Source: Orobanche coerulescens | Lineage: Eukaryota; Streptophyta; Magnoliopsida; Lamiales; Orobanchaceae | Length of the DNA stretch: 64,000 bases | Assembly (NCBI GenBank): GCA_033398695.1 | Contig: CM065809.1 | Coordinates: 176,566,501-176,630,500, forward strand | Direction: 5' to 3' | In this document: piece by piece, positions 33,464-42,073 of the stretch | Layout: each line of letters starts with the position of its first letter | Position numbering within the stretch: position 1 is the first letter of the stretch | Made by a program: the position numbers and the translations under genes | Notes under the pieces: generated by a model | Database searches by the model: none | Told to the model about the DNA's origin: nothing | Seen by the model: the letters and a program-made list of their open reading frames with translations, nothing else

Positions 33464-34341
33464 CTACAATCGCACACAGATCAAGACTGACAAATCGACG
33501 GGAACATACTTATTCTCGATTATATTTGCTTGATCTCTCTTCTTGTACTTCTTTGGTTTGCGGCAATTTTTCGCCATATGCCCGAATTTACCGCAGTTGT
33601 AGCATTCTCCTTTGATCTTCTTTTGATTCTTCGAGTCTTGCTTCTTCCCGTTAAATTTCCGTTTTTTGTTGTTGCTTGACTCGATGAGATTTGCTTTTGC
33701 CTCCATAGATGACATGTTCATCTTGACATCGGTCTTCCGATTGTCCTCTTCGATCCTCAGTCGCACAATTAGATCTTCAAGGCCCATTTCCTTGCGTTTG
33801 TGCTTGAGGTAGTTTTTGAAGTCCTTCCACATCGGGGGCAACTTCTCGATTATGGCAGCAACTTGAAAGGATTCGCACAAGCTCATTCCTTCGCCAAAAT
33901 ATCGTGCGGGATCAATCGTATTTCCCGCACTTGCTCGAGAACAGTTTTTGTGTCCACCATTTTGAAGTCAAGAAAACGACCCACGATGAACTTTTTCAAG
34001 CCGGCATCTTCTGTTTTATATTTTGTCTCCAACGAGTCCCACAACTCTTTGGACGTTTTGATTGTGGAATAAACACTGTAAAGTGTGTCATCCAACCCAT
34101 TCAAAATATAGTTTCGACATAAGAAGTCGTTGTGATGCCATGCATCCAACGCCGTGCGTTTCTGGGTGTCAGTTTCATCATCCCCCACAACAGGAGGAGA
34201 TTCGGAAAGGAAGCGGCAGAGATTGAGAGTAGTAAGGTAGAACAGCATTTTTGATTGCCAACGTTTGAAGTCGGTACCTGAGAACTTCTCTGGTTTTTCG
34301 GCATGGGCAGGAGCATGAACATTGTTGCTTGACGATGCCAT
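33464..34341 (-). pseudogene. copia gag, one frameshift
   Basis: ATG 34341 (minus) opens a UBN2-type gag (FSGTDFKRWQSKMLFYLTTL; KELWDSLETKYKTEDAG; KFIVGRFLDFKM). The frame breaks near 33886 and continues as SFQVAAIIEKLPPMWKDFK and a basic stretch. A CCHC zinc knuckle CYNCGKFGHMAKNC follows at about 33610-33570. Gag forms the virus-like particle and the knuckle binds RNA. The start codon lies only 28 nt inside the 5' LTR border, an unusually short leader. Confidence 0.88.
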
Positions 34342-34353
34342 CTTCTACAGAAA

Positions 34354-34367
34354 AATTTCGTCTTACG
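34354..34367 (-). other. primer-binding position of copia element, complementary to its own LTR
   Basis: Two nucleotides after the 5' LTR end, where TGGTATCAGAGC is usual, the minus strand reads CGTAAGACGAAATT. The reverse complement of this 14-mer is in the LTR sense strand at 29018-29005. Candidate self-priming site or U5-leader stem. Confidence 0.55.
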
Positions 34368-34369
34368 AT

Positions 34370-34855
34370 TGTTGATATGTAATGCTGTAGAAAATGACAA
34401 ATGAATGTAAACCGAGGCAAGAGTTGGACTCTCTCTCCGAAAGTGCAAAGTGCGCATACGAAGCGCCCGTTGCGACAAGTGCGACGTGCTCGGACTCGGA
34501 CTCGGAAGGTGCTTTGCACCTTCCTCGTAGGATTCGGATTCTAGCTTTAAAAATTAATTAAAGCCAACTAGGGTGCACCTTAATGGAGCACACTTGATTG
34601 CTCCTTTATGATGGAAAGTCCTTTATAAATAGCTCAACTTTTCCTTACTTCTCCAATGTGGGATGGGATTCCACACCACATCCCCAATTATTAAATGGCT
34701 TAACTTTGTGCATTAATTACTCATTCATTTCTTAACGAAATTGAACAAGTAAATACACTAAATTAATCTACACAAAATGTAGATTCCAAATATACCATTT
34801 AATGTCATTAATTACCATAATTAATTATGGTATTAATTAAGCTATTTTTCCAACA
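34370..34855 (-). mobile_element. 5' LTR of copia element, shortened (486 bp)
   Basis: Matches both outer parts of the 3' LTR, but joins CTCTCTCCG directly to AAAGTGCAAAG, losing about 505 bp including the TATA box. The remaining sequence differs from the other LTR at only a few positions. Confidence 0.9.
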
Positions 34856-34860
34856 AACAT

Positions 34861-35711
34861 TAGTTAACACGAGTACATTTTTTTTGGGGATGACAATTTT
34901 GGCAGGAATCGTGCCATTCCGTCCTGGCCTGTTATGTACGGACCGCAACGCACTGCAGACGGTCTAGGTTACTTTTGTTCTTTGGGTATACACCCCGTCT
35001 TTTTTTTTTTTAAATATATATACTATATATTTTACATATAGTATATGTGATGATGTATTTTTATGTATTTATTCATATATCTTATTTATTTACATTAAAA
35101 ATGATAAGTTTCAGAAACAATACTTCATTCGTTCACTTTTAATTGCAAACTTTTATTTTTCTGACACTATGCATATACTACCATTCAATTGTACTATATT
35201 ATACTTATATAAAAACAAAATTTGGCATGTAAGATGAATATTTTGAAATACTATTTCTTTATAATTTCTCATTAATATATAAATAAATATAAAGTTCAAA
35301 ATTATACATTGAACTTCACGAAAAGTCCAATGTTGCATTTAATTCTGGAAAAAGAAAGAACATATATATTATTAAACTATTACACGATATAAAATTATAA
35401 GAATATTTATTTTGTTTTCTATATAGGTCGATCCATTCTGTCCCATTCACCTTAGGTGGCGAATCAGGATCTTCAAGTATCTGTCCCGCCCGATTTTGCC
35501 ATTCTAATTTTTATTTTTGCTTGACAAAGAATGCTTAAAGTGTGAACAAGTGATGGAATTTGTGACTTGACACACTACATAGTAAAGCCAGAAAAAATGA
35601 TGAGGCAGCATGATTCTCACGCATACCCTACTCGTAGCTAGCTAGGATCAAAGATTTTTATCTTTTATTCCATCTATTATATATATATTATATATATATA
35701 TAGAGTAGAGT
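34861..35711. other. AT-rich intergenic DNA without recognisable gene
   Basis: No supported coding sequence. Short words such as CCATTCCGTCC (34915) and GATCCATTCTGTCCCATTC (35431) at the two sides hint at the ends of a diverged hAT-like element, but I cannot fix borders. Confidence 0.5.
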
Positions 35712-36266
35712 TATATTAAATACCAAACTTTATTTATATACCAAGAGACTCATCTCCACCATCCATTCAAAAAGAAATCAATGGTTGAGATTAAAAGCAT
35801 TTAATATTTCACACATTTTTTATAATTTAAATATCTCTTAAACCGTTAATCGTTAAGCGAAAATAATTACACCATCGCGACGAGCATTTAATTATCTTTC
35901 TATAGACGGACACTTTGATATACTTTCGACAAAAATTTTTTCGTTTTTTCACGCTTTTTTCGTACGAACATCACATATGATTTTTTCGCCACGAAAAACG
36001 TGAAAAAGCGGAAAAAAATTGTCGAAAGTATATCAAAATGTCTATCTATAGAAAGATAATTAAATGCTCGTCAGAATTCAGTATATTTTTTTGACTTAAC
36101 GATTAACGGTTTGAAAGATATTGATATTTGAAAAAAAATGATGAAAGTTGGTTTTTTAAATTGTTGGGATTAATCTCATTCATTAAATCAAATAAAAATG
36201 GAGGGAAGATGGATGGTGGAGATTAGTCCCTTGATATGCAAAAAAAGTTTGGTCTTCAAATGATCT

Positions 36267-36270
<4 letters not shown>
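35712..36270. mobile_element. foldback MITE, nearly all inverted repeat
   Basis: The left arm (35712-35965) and right arm (35985-36270) are near-complementary along almost the whole length. The best part pairs AGCATTTAATTATCTTTCTA (about 35882) with its complement at about 36049-36068, and TTTGATATACTTTCGACA with TGTCGAAAGTATATCAAA. The outer ends share ACCAAACTTT and ATCTCCACCATCCAT. Noncoding. A transcript through it would fold into a long hairpin. Confidence 0.78.

Positions 36271-36329
<59 letters not shown>
36270..36329. repeat. (TA)n microsatellite, about 60 bp
   Basis: Uninterrupted AT alternation directly next to the foldback element. Confidence 0.95.
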
Positions 36330-36331
<2 letters not shown>

Positions 36332-37405
36332 TCTTTTGTTTTGTGATAATTTATCAAATATTTTTTTAAAGATTCACATCTTAACAATGGCGGAGATAAG
36401 TGGGCAATCCCCCGATCCGCCTTATCTCATCTCCGTTCAAACAGTGTAAACAACAACAAAAAAAAAGAAAGTATGTATTATATAATTATTCCAAAAAATA
36501 AAAAAAAATCAATTGCTTAAAAAAAACAGTACTATGTGTTATATAATGATTTAAAAAATAAAATAAAAAATCCCAATGCTTCTTAGTACGTATTGCATAC
36601 ATGTCTGTATCTGTACACATTTTCTGAATACCAATGGCCTACGATGGGCTCCATCCCCATGTATTAAGATTAAAGTAAAAGTTTTGTAGTTAGAATTATA
36701 CTATGAATGTAGCTCAAACCAAAATAATTAAATGTATTATATGTTTTTTTAATGTATTGAAAATTAGTCTTTTCTGTTCTATGTATTTATCAGTCGGCGA
36801 AACTAGGATGAGTCGGTTCGGTGGGTTTCGGCCTAGACCAAAATAATAGTAATAAACTATAATTCAGGATATTTTGTGCAATAATTTTAAAGTTAAGGAT
36901 GTAATAAGTGAGATATTACAAATTCTAAGAGGACAAATCACTAACATTTACAAAAAATACACTTTGCAAATTTTAAATCGCTTAATAAAGCATAACATGC
37001 TATTATTTAAGTGTTTATAATTATTTGTATTTCTTTCATTCAAATAAATTTTATATTAACTTTATGTAAATATTTAGTACCGACTCGAAAAAAATTGGGG
37101 TCAGCCTCCCCGAACCCTGCAATCTTCTTGGTTTTACCCTAATGCGATAGACTCCATAACACTCAAAATCCTGAATCTGCCCCTAAAACTACCACATATG
37201 AAATGAGAATGACTTTTTTAATAAAAAATAAAAATAAATCTATATACGTATATATTTAAACAATCAGTAAGTCGTGTTTATCCGAGTGATACGCGTGAAT
37301 CATCCCGTCAAGTATAATATCAAGGGGAATAAAAAATGATACAAGAACTTAGATATCATGATTTTGATTTCCACACAAATGACTACATAATGTAAGTATA
37401 AGCTA
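36330..37405. other. AT-rich DNA downstream of the VIT-like gene, no gene seen
   Basis: Poly(A/T)-rich, no coding frame supported. It would contain the 3' untranslated region and 3' end of the minus-strand gene at 37406. Confidence 0.6.
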
Positions 37406-38077
37406 TTATAATTTGAGGCCAGTCGAGCCAATCAACTTAGTCAAGCCAAAAGTAACTCCCATGGCCAGCCATCCACCAATCAGCACCCTTAACGAAGACT
37501 TCACCGGCGGCGCCTTCCCCAGAGCAGCCCCCACTGCAGCAAACCCTAGAAGCGCCACGCTCACGGCCGCCACGACCGCCCCAAGCCTCACCTTGTAATT
37601 CCTAATAAAGGCGGCCGCGAGCAGCGGCACCGCGGCCCCAACCGCGAAAGCAATCGCCGAAGCGGATGCCGCCTCCAGGGGGCTCGGCAACTTCCCTTTC
37701 ATGTCCTCCAGCGGGCGGTCGCCGCCGTTGTTCCCCACAGCCTTTTGCTCTCTCTTAAGCTGAGCCATCTCTATGTCGTACTGCGAGTACACAGAAACAA
37801 ATTCTCCGATGGCCATGCTGCAGGCCCCGGCCACCAGTCCGGCGGCTCCGGTGAGCATCATGGTCTCGGCATCCTCTCTGACCGCCCCAACTCCCATCAT
37901 CAGCGCCGCGGTGGACAGCAAGCCATCGTTTGCTCCTAAAATGGCGGCCCGGAGCCATTGGGCCCGTTTCGAGTAATCGTGAACATCTTCAACTTCAAGT
38001 ACTTCAAGGGGTTGATCATTTTGGCCCTCGACGTCGTCGTTTTTGTCCACGATTTGTTTGTTATCAGTCTGAGACAT
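37406..38077 (-). CDS. vacuolar iron transporter-like protein (VTL / nodulin-21 type)
   Basis: Single-exon gene of 223 residues from ATG 38077 to a stop at 37406. After a hydrophilic N-terminus of about 40 residues come five predicted membrane segments, at about 42-66 (with ILGANDGLLSTAALMMGVG, the VIT family signature), 73-98 (GEFVSVYSQYDIE at its end), 136-158, 164-187 and 197-218. VIT family proteins move Fe2+ (and Mn2+) into the vacuole. This one has only a short loop between segments 2 and 3 instead of the large metal-binding domain of VIT1, as in the VTL subgroup. The length is normal and no residue is obviously missing. It is GC-richer than its surroundings and is the only intact host gene in the window, between transposons. 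Iron transport by this copy is inferred from the family. Confidence 0.93.
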   Translation of the reverse strand: MSQTDNKQIVDKNDDVEGQNDQPLEVLEVEDVHDYSKRAQWLRAAILGANDGLLSTAALMMGVGAVREDAETMMLTGAAGLVAGACSMAIGEFVSVYSQYDIEMAQLKREQKAVGNNGGDRPLEDMKGKLPSPLEAASASAIAFAVGAAVPLLAAAFIRNYKVRLGAVVAAVSVALLGFAAVGAALGKAPPVKSSLRVLIGGWLAMGVTFGLTKLIGSTGLKL

Positions 38078-38207
38078 TTTTTAGCTGTTTGGTGCTGGGT
38101 AGGGTTACAGGATTCTAGAAATACTATGTAGTAAGAATTTTTTTTTTTTTTTCTTGAGAATACATATGATGTAGTAGTGTGGACGACACACGCCATTGTT
38201 GAGATAA

Positions 38208-38215
38208 TATTTATA
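38208..38215 (-). promoter_or_regulatory. TATA box of the VIT-like gene
   Basis: Minus-strand CCTATAAATATT, about 130 bp upstream of ATG 38077. An ATG at 38196-38194 lies so close to it that it is probably upstream of the transcription start. Confidence 0.55.
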
Positions 38216-38493
38216 GGAAAAATTAAGGAATTGTTGCAGTTAAACCGTCCAAGATAGAAGGAATTTTTTCAAGTCTTATTCCACTATACGTCATAATAAC
38301 GTATATTAAAATGACGAAAACCTATGTGAAAGCATCTCATGAGATGATAACTTTTTTTTTTAATATCAAAAGATATTATTTTTCAAACACAAATAAAGGT
38401 ATTAAGCCATGTTATTTTGGACTTATTTTTCGATTTTCGATTGGCCCATTCATTGGCCTAATTCAGCCTATTGGCCGATTGGGCCTTCACTTC

Positions 38494-38640
38494 TTCTTCT
38501 TCTTATTATTATTATTAATCTTAATTATTATTAATGTTATTATTATTAATAATATTACTATTATCGTTGTTGTTGTTGATTACTATTATTATTATTATTT
38601 ACCATTATTATTATTATTATTATTATTTACCCTTAATATA
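38494..38640. repeat. (ATT)n/(TTA)n imperfect microsatellite
   Basis: Degenerate trinucleotide tract with TTCTTC, ATTATT and GTTGTT blocks; frames across it give artificial Leu/Ile/Tyr-rich peptides. Confidence 0.9.
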
Positions 38641-38643
38641 TAT

Positions 38644-38765
38644 TTGATTCGATTCGATTCATTCGATTCGAGTTCATTCGATTGATTCGATTCGGGCCTG
38701 ATTCGAATCCATTCGATCGATTCAATTCAATTGATTCGGTAAGGTTGATTCGATTCATTCAGTCC
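38644..38765. repeat. GATTC-rich minisatellite
   Basis: Irregular head-to-tail GATTC/ATTCG pentamers (GATTCGATTCGATTC and variants). Confidence 0.85.
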
Positions 38766-39038
38766 AAAAGAACAGAGCCTTGCTCCATCTATTGCCCAAA
38801 AAAAAGAGTAATATACAACTCTAATGCATTTTACAAAAATATTACAAAAATATCCACACATTCTATTAATTACACGAGCATGACTTGAGCTTTTGTCGAA
38901 ATGCTGTTGGAATATTTATTCCACACATTATTTAATTTATGTTTTGATGATTAAAGTTGTTAAACAACAAAACAACATCGAGGCGAAGCAAAACAGCGAA
39001 GCAGATTAAGACGCAAAAAGTTGCAAACTGGACTGCAT

Positions 39039-39518
39039 TAGCGCACGCTAAGGCATATATGTTAGCGCACGCTAACGAGGAGTAATCTGCATATCATCCG
39101 AGTTCGAAGTTAGCTGAAGTGAAGTCATCTGATGAGATAGCGCACGCTACACGTTAGCATTAACGCACGCTATCGAGCCTTGTTACCGTTGGGAAGATAT
39201 TCAAACACAGAATAACGTATGCAATGAAGTCAGCATTAGCGCACGCTACAAAGTATGATTAGCGCACGCTAAGTTGTTTGAATCAAGTCAATCAGAACGT
39301 TGGGAAAAGCAGGTCAAAGTCAGCATATCAAACGGATACTTTGACAATCCATGCAACGGATATATTGGATTAGCGCACGCTACAATGTATTATTAACGCA
39401 CGCTAATACAATAAGGTTACGTACGTAAGGCAGAAGGCATAACGTACGCTAAAGAAGAAACGGTTACGGATCGAAATCGAAATCTAGCGCACGCTACAGA
39501 GAAGGCTAGCGCACGCTA
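39039..39518 (+). repeat. TAGCGCACGCTA-type motif array, copia 5' LTR
   Basis: Copies start at 39039, 39063, 39138, 39161, 39237, 39260, 39371, 39394, 39417 (TTACGTACGTAA), 39440, 39485 and 39507. Pairs are 22-24 bp apart; 39371 to 39440 is four copies exactly 23 bp apart. CTGGACT precedes the first copy, as in the Tekay LTR. Confidence 0.92.
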
Positions 39519-39561
39519 GCAAGTCAAAACAGCCAGCAACGGCTAGTTTGTGGAAAATGCC

Positions 39562-39569
39562 TATAAATA
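39562..39569 (+). promoter_or_regulatory. TATA box of gag-only copia 5' LTR
   Basis: CCTATAAATACC, 43 bp after the last palindrome; the same at 42739-42746 in the 3' LTR. Confidence 0.65.
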
Positions 39570-40046
39570 CCATCCATATGGTATTGTTTGAGCACAACAA
39601 TTTCAAGCAAACAAGATATTCATCTGAGAATCATATTCTTACATTGTTGTTGTAATATTGAGCGTATATTGTTAGTTTGAGTGTTTATACATTCAACATT
39701 ATACACAAGAGGTAAAAGAAAAGATACGATTGGATTCGGTGTTATTAGGATCAAGTATCCGGCATTGTTAGAATCGCAATCGATATCTAAGTGAGGTTTA
39801 TCTAGTACCCATAGAAAGCTAGAGTGGTTGATTCCTTATCCAATAGAAAAGGAAAAACGGTTTTACTCGGACCGATAGAAGAGAGGCGTAGAGGTTTTGA
39901 TCTTAATCCTAAGAAAAAGATACATCGAGAGAGGACGTAGGCTTCGTTAATAACCGAACCTCTATAAATCCTTGTGTGATTTATTTTCCGCAATTTATTT
40001 ACGCTTCCGCATAAGACGGCGCAAATATCCGATTTGGTACCCAACA

Positions 40047-40061
40047 ATTGGTATCGGAGCG
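40047..40061 (+). other. primer-binding site, initiator Met tRNA type
   Basis: ATTGGTATCGGAGCG directly after the LTR matches the common plant TGGTATCAGAGC site with one change. Confidence 0.8.
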
Positions 40062-40103
40062 ATACTCCAATACGCGGCTTAACATCCGAGGAGAAAAGAT
40101 CCA

Positions 40104-41486
40104 ATGGCGTTTCAAATGGCTCCCGTCGAAGGCCTTGCTCTCAACCGACCACCATTTTTTGATGGCTCAAACTTCATGACGTGGAAGAAGAAGATGTCTA
40201 TATTCATCCGAGCATATGACATCGAGCTTTGGAAGGTGATTTGTCTTGGTCCGAAAATTCCGACAAATTCCAACGGTACGCTCAAAACCTTCGAAGAATA
40301 TGACGATTCCGATTGGAAAAACGAACACTACAATTGTAAGGCAACTCAACTTCTCTATTGTGCCTTAAATCCGGAAGAACACAACCGGATATCATCGTGT
40401 GATAGTGCCAAAGAAATCTGGAAAATACTTGAGGTAACACACGAAGGTACGTCTCAAGTCAAGGAGACGAAGATAAACATGCTCCTTCACGATTATGAAT
40501 TATTCCAAATGAAGGACGAAGAATCCATCTCGATTATGCTTGACCGATTTTCGGTTATCACTAATGGATTAGCATGTTACGGAAAACCACTTTCGAGTAG
40601 TGAGAAAGTAAAGAAAATTCTACGATCACTACCTCGAGAATGGGACGGCACAGTTACGGCAATAATGGAATCCAAAGATTTAAATACTCTCGATTTTAGT
40701 GCTCTCGTTGGTTCTCTTATCAACTACGAGATTGTTCTAAAATCTCGGAATGCCAAACCAAAACCGAAGGAGAGGTCGATAGCCTTCAAGGCTAAAATGT
40801 CGAAGAAGAAAGAAGAAACCCCGGTGGACGAAAGCGATGAAGAAATGGCATATTATGCCAAAAATATTAATAAGTTCCAACACTTATTAAACTGGAGGAA
40901 GAAGGACATTCAAGCGGGCGAACCTAAGAAATTCGACAACACCTGTCGATTATGTGGCAAACCAGGCCACTTTGCTAAGAACTATCGAGTAAAGCAAAAG
41001 GAGGTTCTAATCGCAACATGGAGCGACGAAGATCCCGATGAAGATTTTCTTGACCAAAATAATCTCGCGCTCATGGCCCGGAGTTCATTCGACGATAGCG
41101 ACGTCGAAAGCCAAGTAAGTAACTCCTACGACGAACTCTTTGAAGCATTCGAGTTATTACATACGGACTATCAAAATGCTTTAATTGAAATTAAATCCCT
41201 CAAGTCTAAATTTAAAACTTGGGAAATTGAAAATTCCAAAATACTTGAAAAAGGGAAATTTATTGAAATCGATCATTCGAAATGCATTGAAAATGAGAAT
41301 ATTTTAAAGAATGACCTTTTAAAAGTTCAAGATGAACTAAAAATTTTGACAAAGAAATTCTCGTGCGGCAACGATAAATTTGAACAAATGTTATGTGTTC
41401 AAAAATATACTCTAAATAAGGATTCAAACCACGTTCGAAAGACGAATCCGTTAATTTCAAAATACCCCGATGTGAAAAATGTTTGA
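40104..41486 (+). CDS. copia gag polyprotein (pol-less element)
   Basis: ATG 40104 starts 460 codons. The N-terminus (FFDGSNFMTWKKKMSIFI) resembles DUF4219 and the middle the UBN2 gag domain (EIWKILEVTHEGTSQVKETK, LRSLPREWDGTVTAI). A first zinc knuckle at about 40943-40985 reads CRLCGKPGHFAKNY, with the last Cys replaced by Tyr. An acidic, probably coiled segment (DDSDVESQVSNSYDELFEAF and onward) follows. The frame ends at 41486; a one-base-shifted frame continues to 41638 with an intact second knuckle CEKCLKIGHHISNC, then WVPKGT and WIPKNKF, after which pol would be expected but is absent. Gag would form particles packaging the element RNA. The long open frame suggests recent selection or youth. 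Confidence 0.88.
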   Translation: MAFQMAPVEGLALNRPPFFDGSNFMTWKKKMSIFIRAYDIELWKVICLGPKIPTNSNGTLKTFEEYDDSDWKNEHYNCKATQLLYCALNPEEHNRISSCDSAKEIWKILEVTHEGTSQVKETKINMLLHDYELFQMKDEESISIMLDRFSVITNGLACYGKPLSSSEKVKKILRSLPREWDGTVTAIMESKDLNTLDFSALVGSLINYEIVLKSRNAKPKPKERSIAFKAKMSKKKEETPVDESDEEMAYYAKNINKFQHLLNWRKKDIQAGEPKKFDNTCRLCGKPGHFAKNYRVKQKEVLIATWSDEDPDEDFLDQNNLALMARSSFDDSDVESQVSNSYDELFEAFELLHTDYQNALIEIKSLKSKFKTWEIENSKILEKGKFIEIDHSKCIENENILKNDLLKVQDELKILTKKFSCGNDKFEQMLCVQKYTLNKDSNHVRKTNPLISKYPDVKNV

Positions 41487-41651
41487 AAATCGGGCATCAC
41501 ATTTCAAATTGCAAAAGCCCAAGACGGACGATAAAAACTAAAAAGATTTGGGTTCCTAAAGGAACAATCGTTTCAAATATCGTTCACGTTTCAAAAGAAA
41601 AACCAACTATAGGTTGGATCCCCAAAAATAAATTTTAACTATTGATATTTT

Positions 41652-42073
41652 AAAAAGGGGGAGATAATATTTTCAGGGGGAGTTTATACCCTTATTAATG
41701 CATAAATTGGTATCATGCATATTTGTATTTCATTTGGTATCCTTTATATTTTTTTACTTTTTGATGAAGACAAAAAGGGGGAGAAAGATATGAATTGAGA
41801 TAAAAAGGAGAAGGAGATGAATTGAGATAAAAATGAGAAAAATCTAAGAAGTCGAAAAGAAAAGAAAAGCATACATTTAGGGGGAGTTGAAAAATTGAAA
41901 AATGAAAAACGACGGAGTTGAAAAATAAAGAAGATGTCGAAAAGAAAAGAGAATTGGAGAAACTAACGAAACGATCAAAGCCGAAAACTTTGATTCGTAT
42001 AAATATACATATATTATTCTTTACAGATTATCCAATTCAAGAGTTGTTTTGTAATCATCAAAAAGGGGGAGAT
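41652..42073 (+). repeat. five polypurine-tract-like motifs before the 3' LTR
   Basis: AAAAAGGGGGAGA-type runs at about 41652, 41675, 41772, 41877 and 42061. The last abuts the 3' LTR and is the expected plus-strand primer. Extra copies may be accessory primers. Confidence 0.8.

Larger units (their letters stand above)
28937..34855 (-). mobile_element. complete Ty1/copia retrotransposon, minus strand
   Basis: LTRs opening TGTTGGAAAAATAGC (minus strand) and ending in CATATCAACA bound gag and pol. The 5-bp target duplication AACAT lies at 28932-28936 and 34856-34860. The order on the minus strand is 5' LTR (34855-34370), a 28-nt leader, gag, protease, integrase, RT, RNase H, about 540 bp of 3' untranslated DNA, polypurine tract (TGTGGGGGAT), 3' LTR (29926-28937). 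Integrase before RT defines copia. The two LTRs differ in length because the 5' LTR lacks about 505 bp. Several frameshifts break the reading frame. The gag and pol style resembles the Tork group, but I do not assign the lineage firmly. Confidence 0.92.
38905..40046 (+). mobile_element. 5' LTR of gag-only copia element
   Basis: TGTTGGAATATT to ACCCAACA, 1142 bp. U3 carries 12 TAGCGCACGCTA-type motifs (39039-39518) and a TATA box (TATAAATA) at 39562-39569. Confidence 0.9.

Noticed and set aside
37413..37976. Open frames on the other strand and frame of the VIT-like gene
   Set aside because: Shadows of a GC-rich real gene.
37936..38196. Upstream open frame overlapping the VIT-like gene
   Set aside because: Its ATG is about 12-20 bp from the TATA box, probably upstream of the transcription start; the frame crosses a poly(A) tract and encodes nothing familiar.
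38311..38685. Hydrophobic open frame resembling membrane segments
   Set aside because: It reads through the (ATT)n tract; low complexity only.
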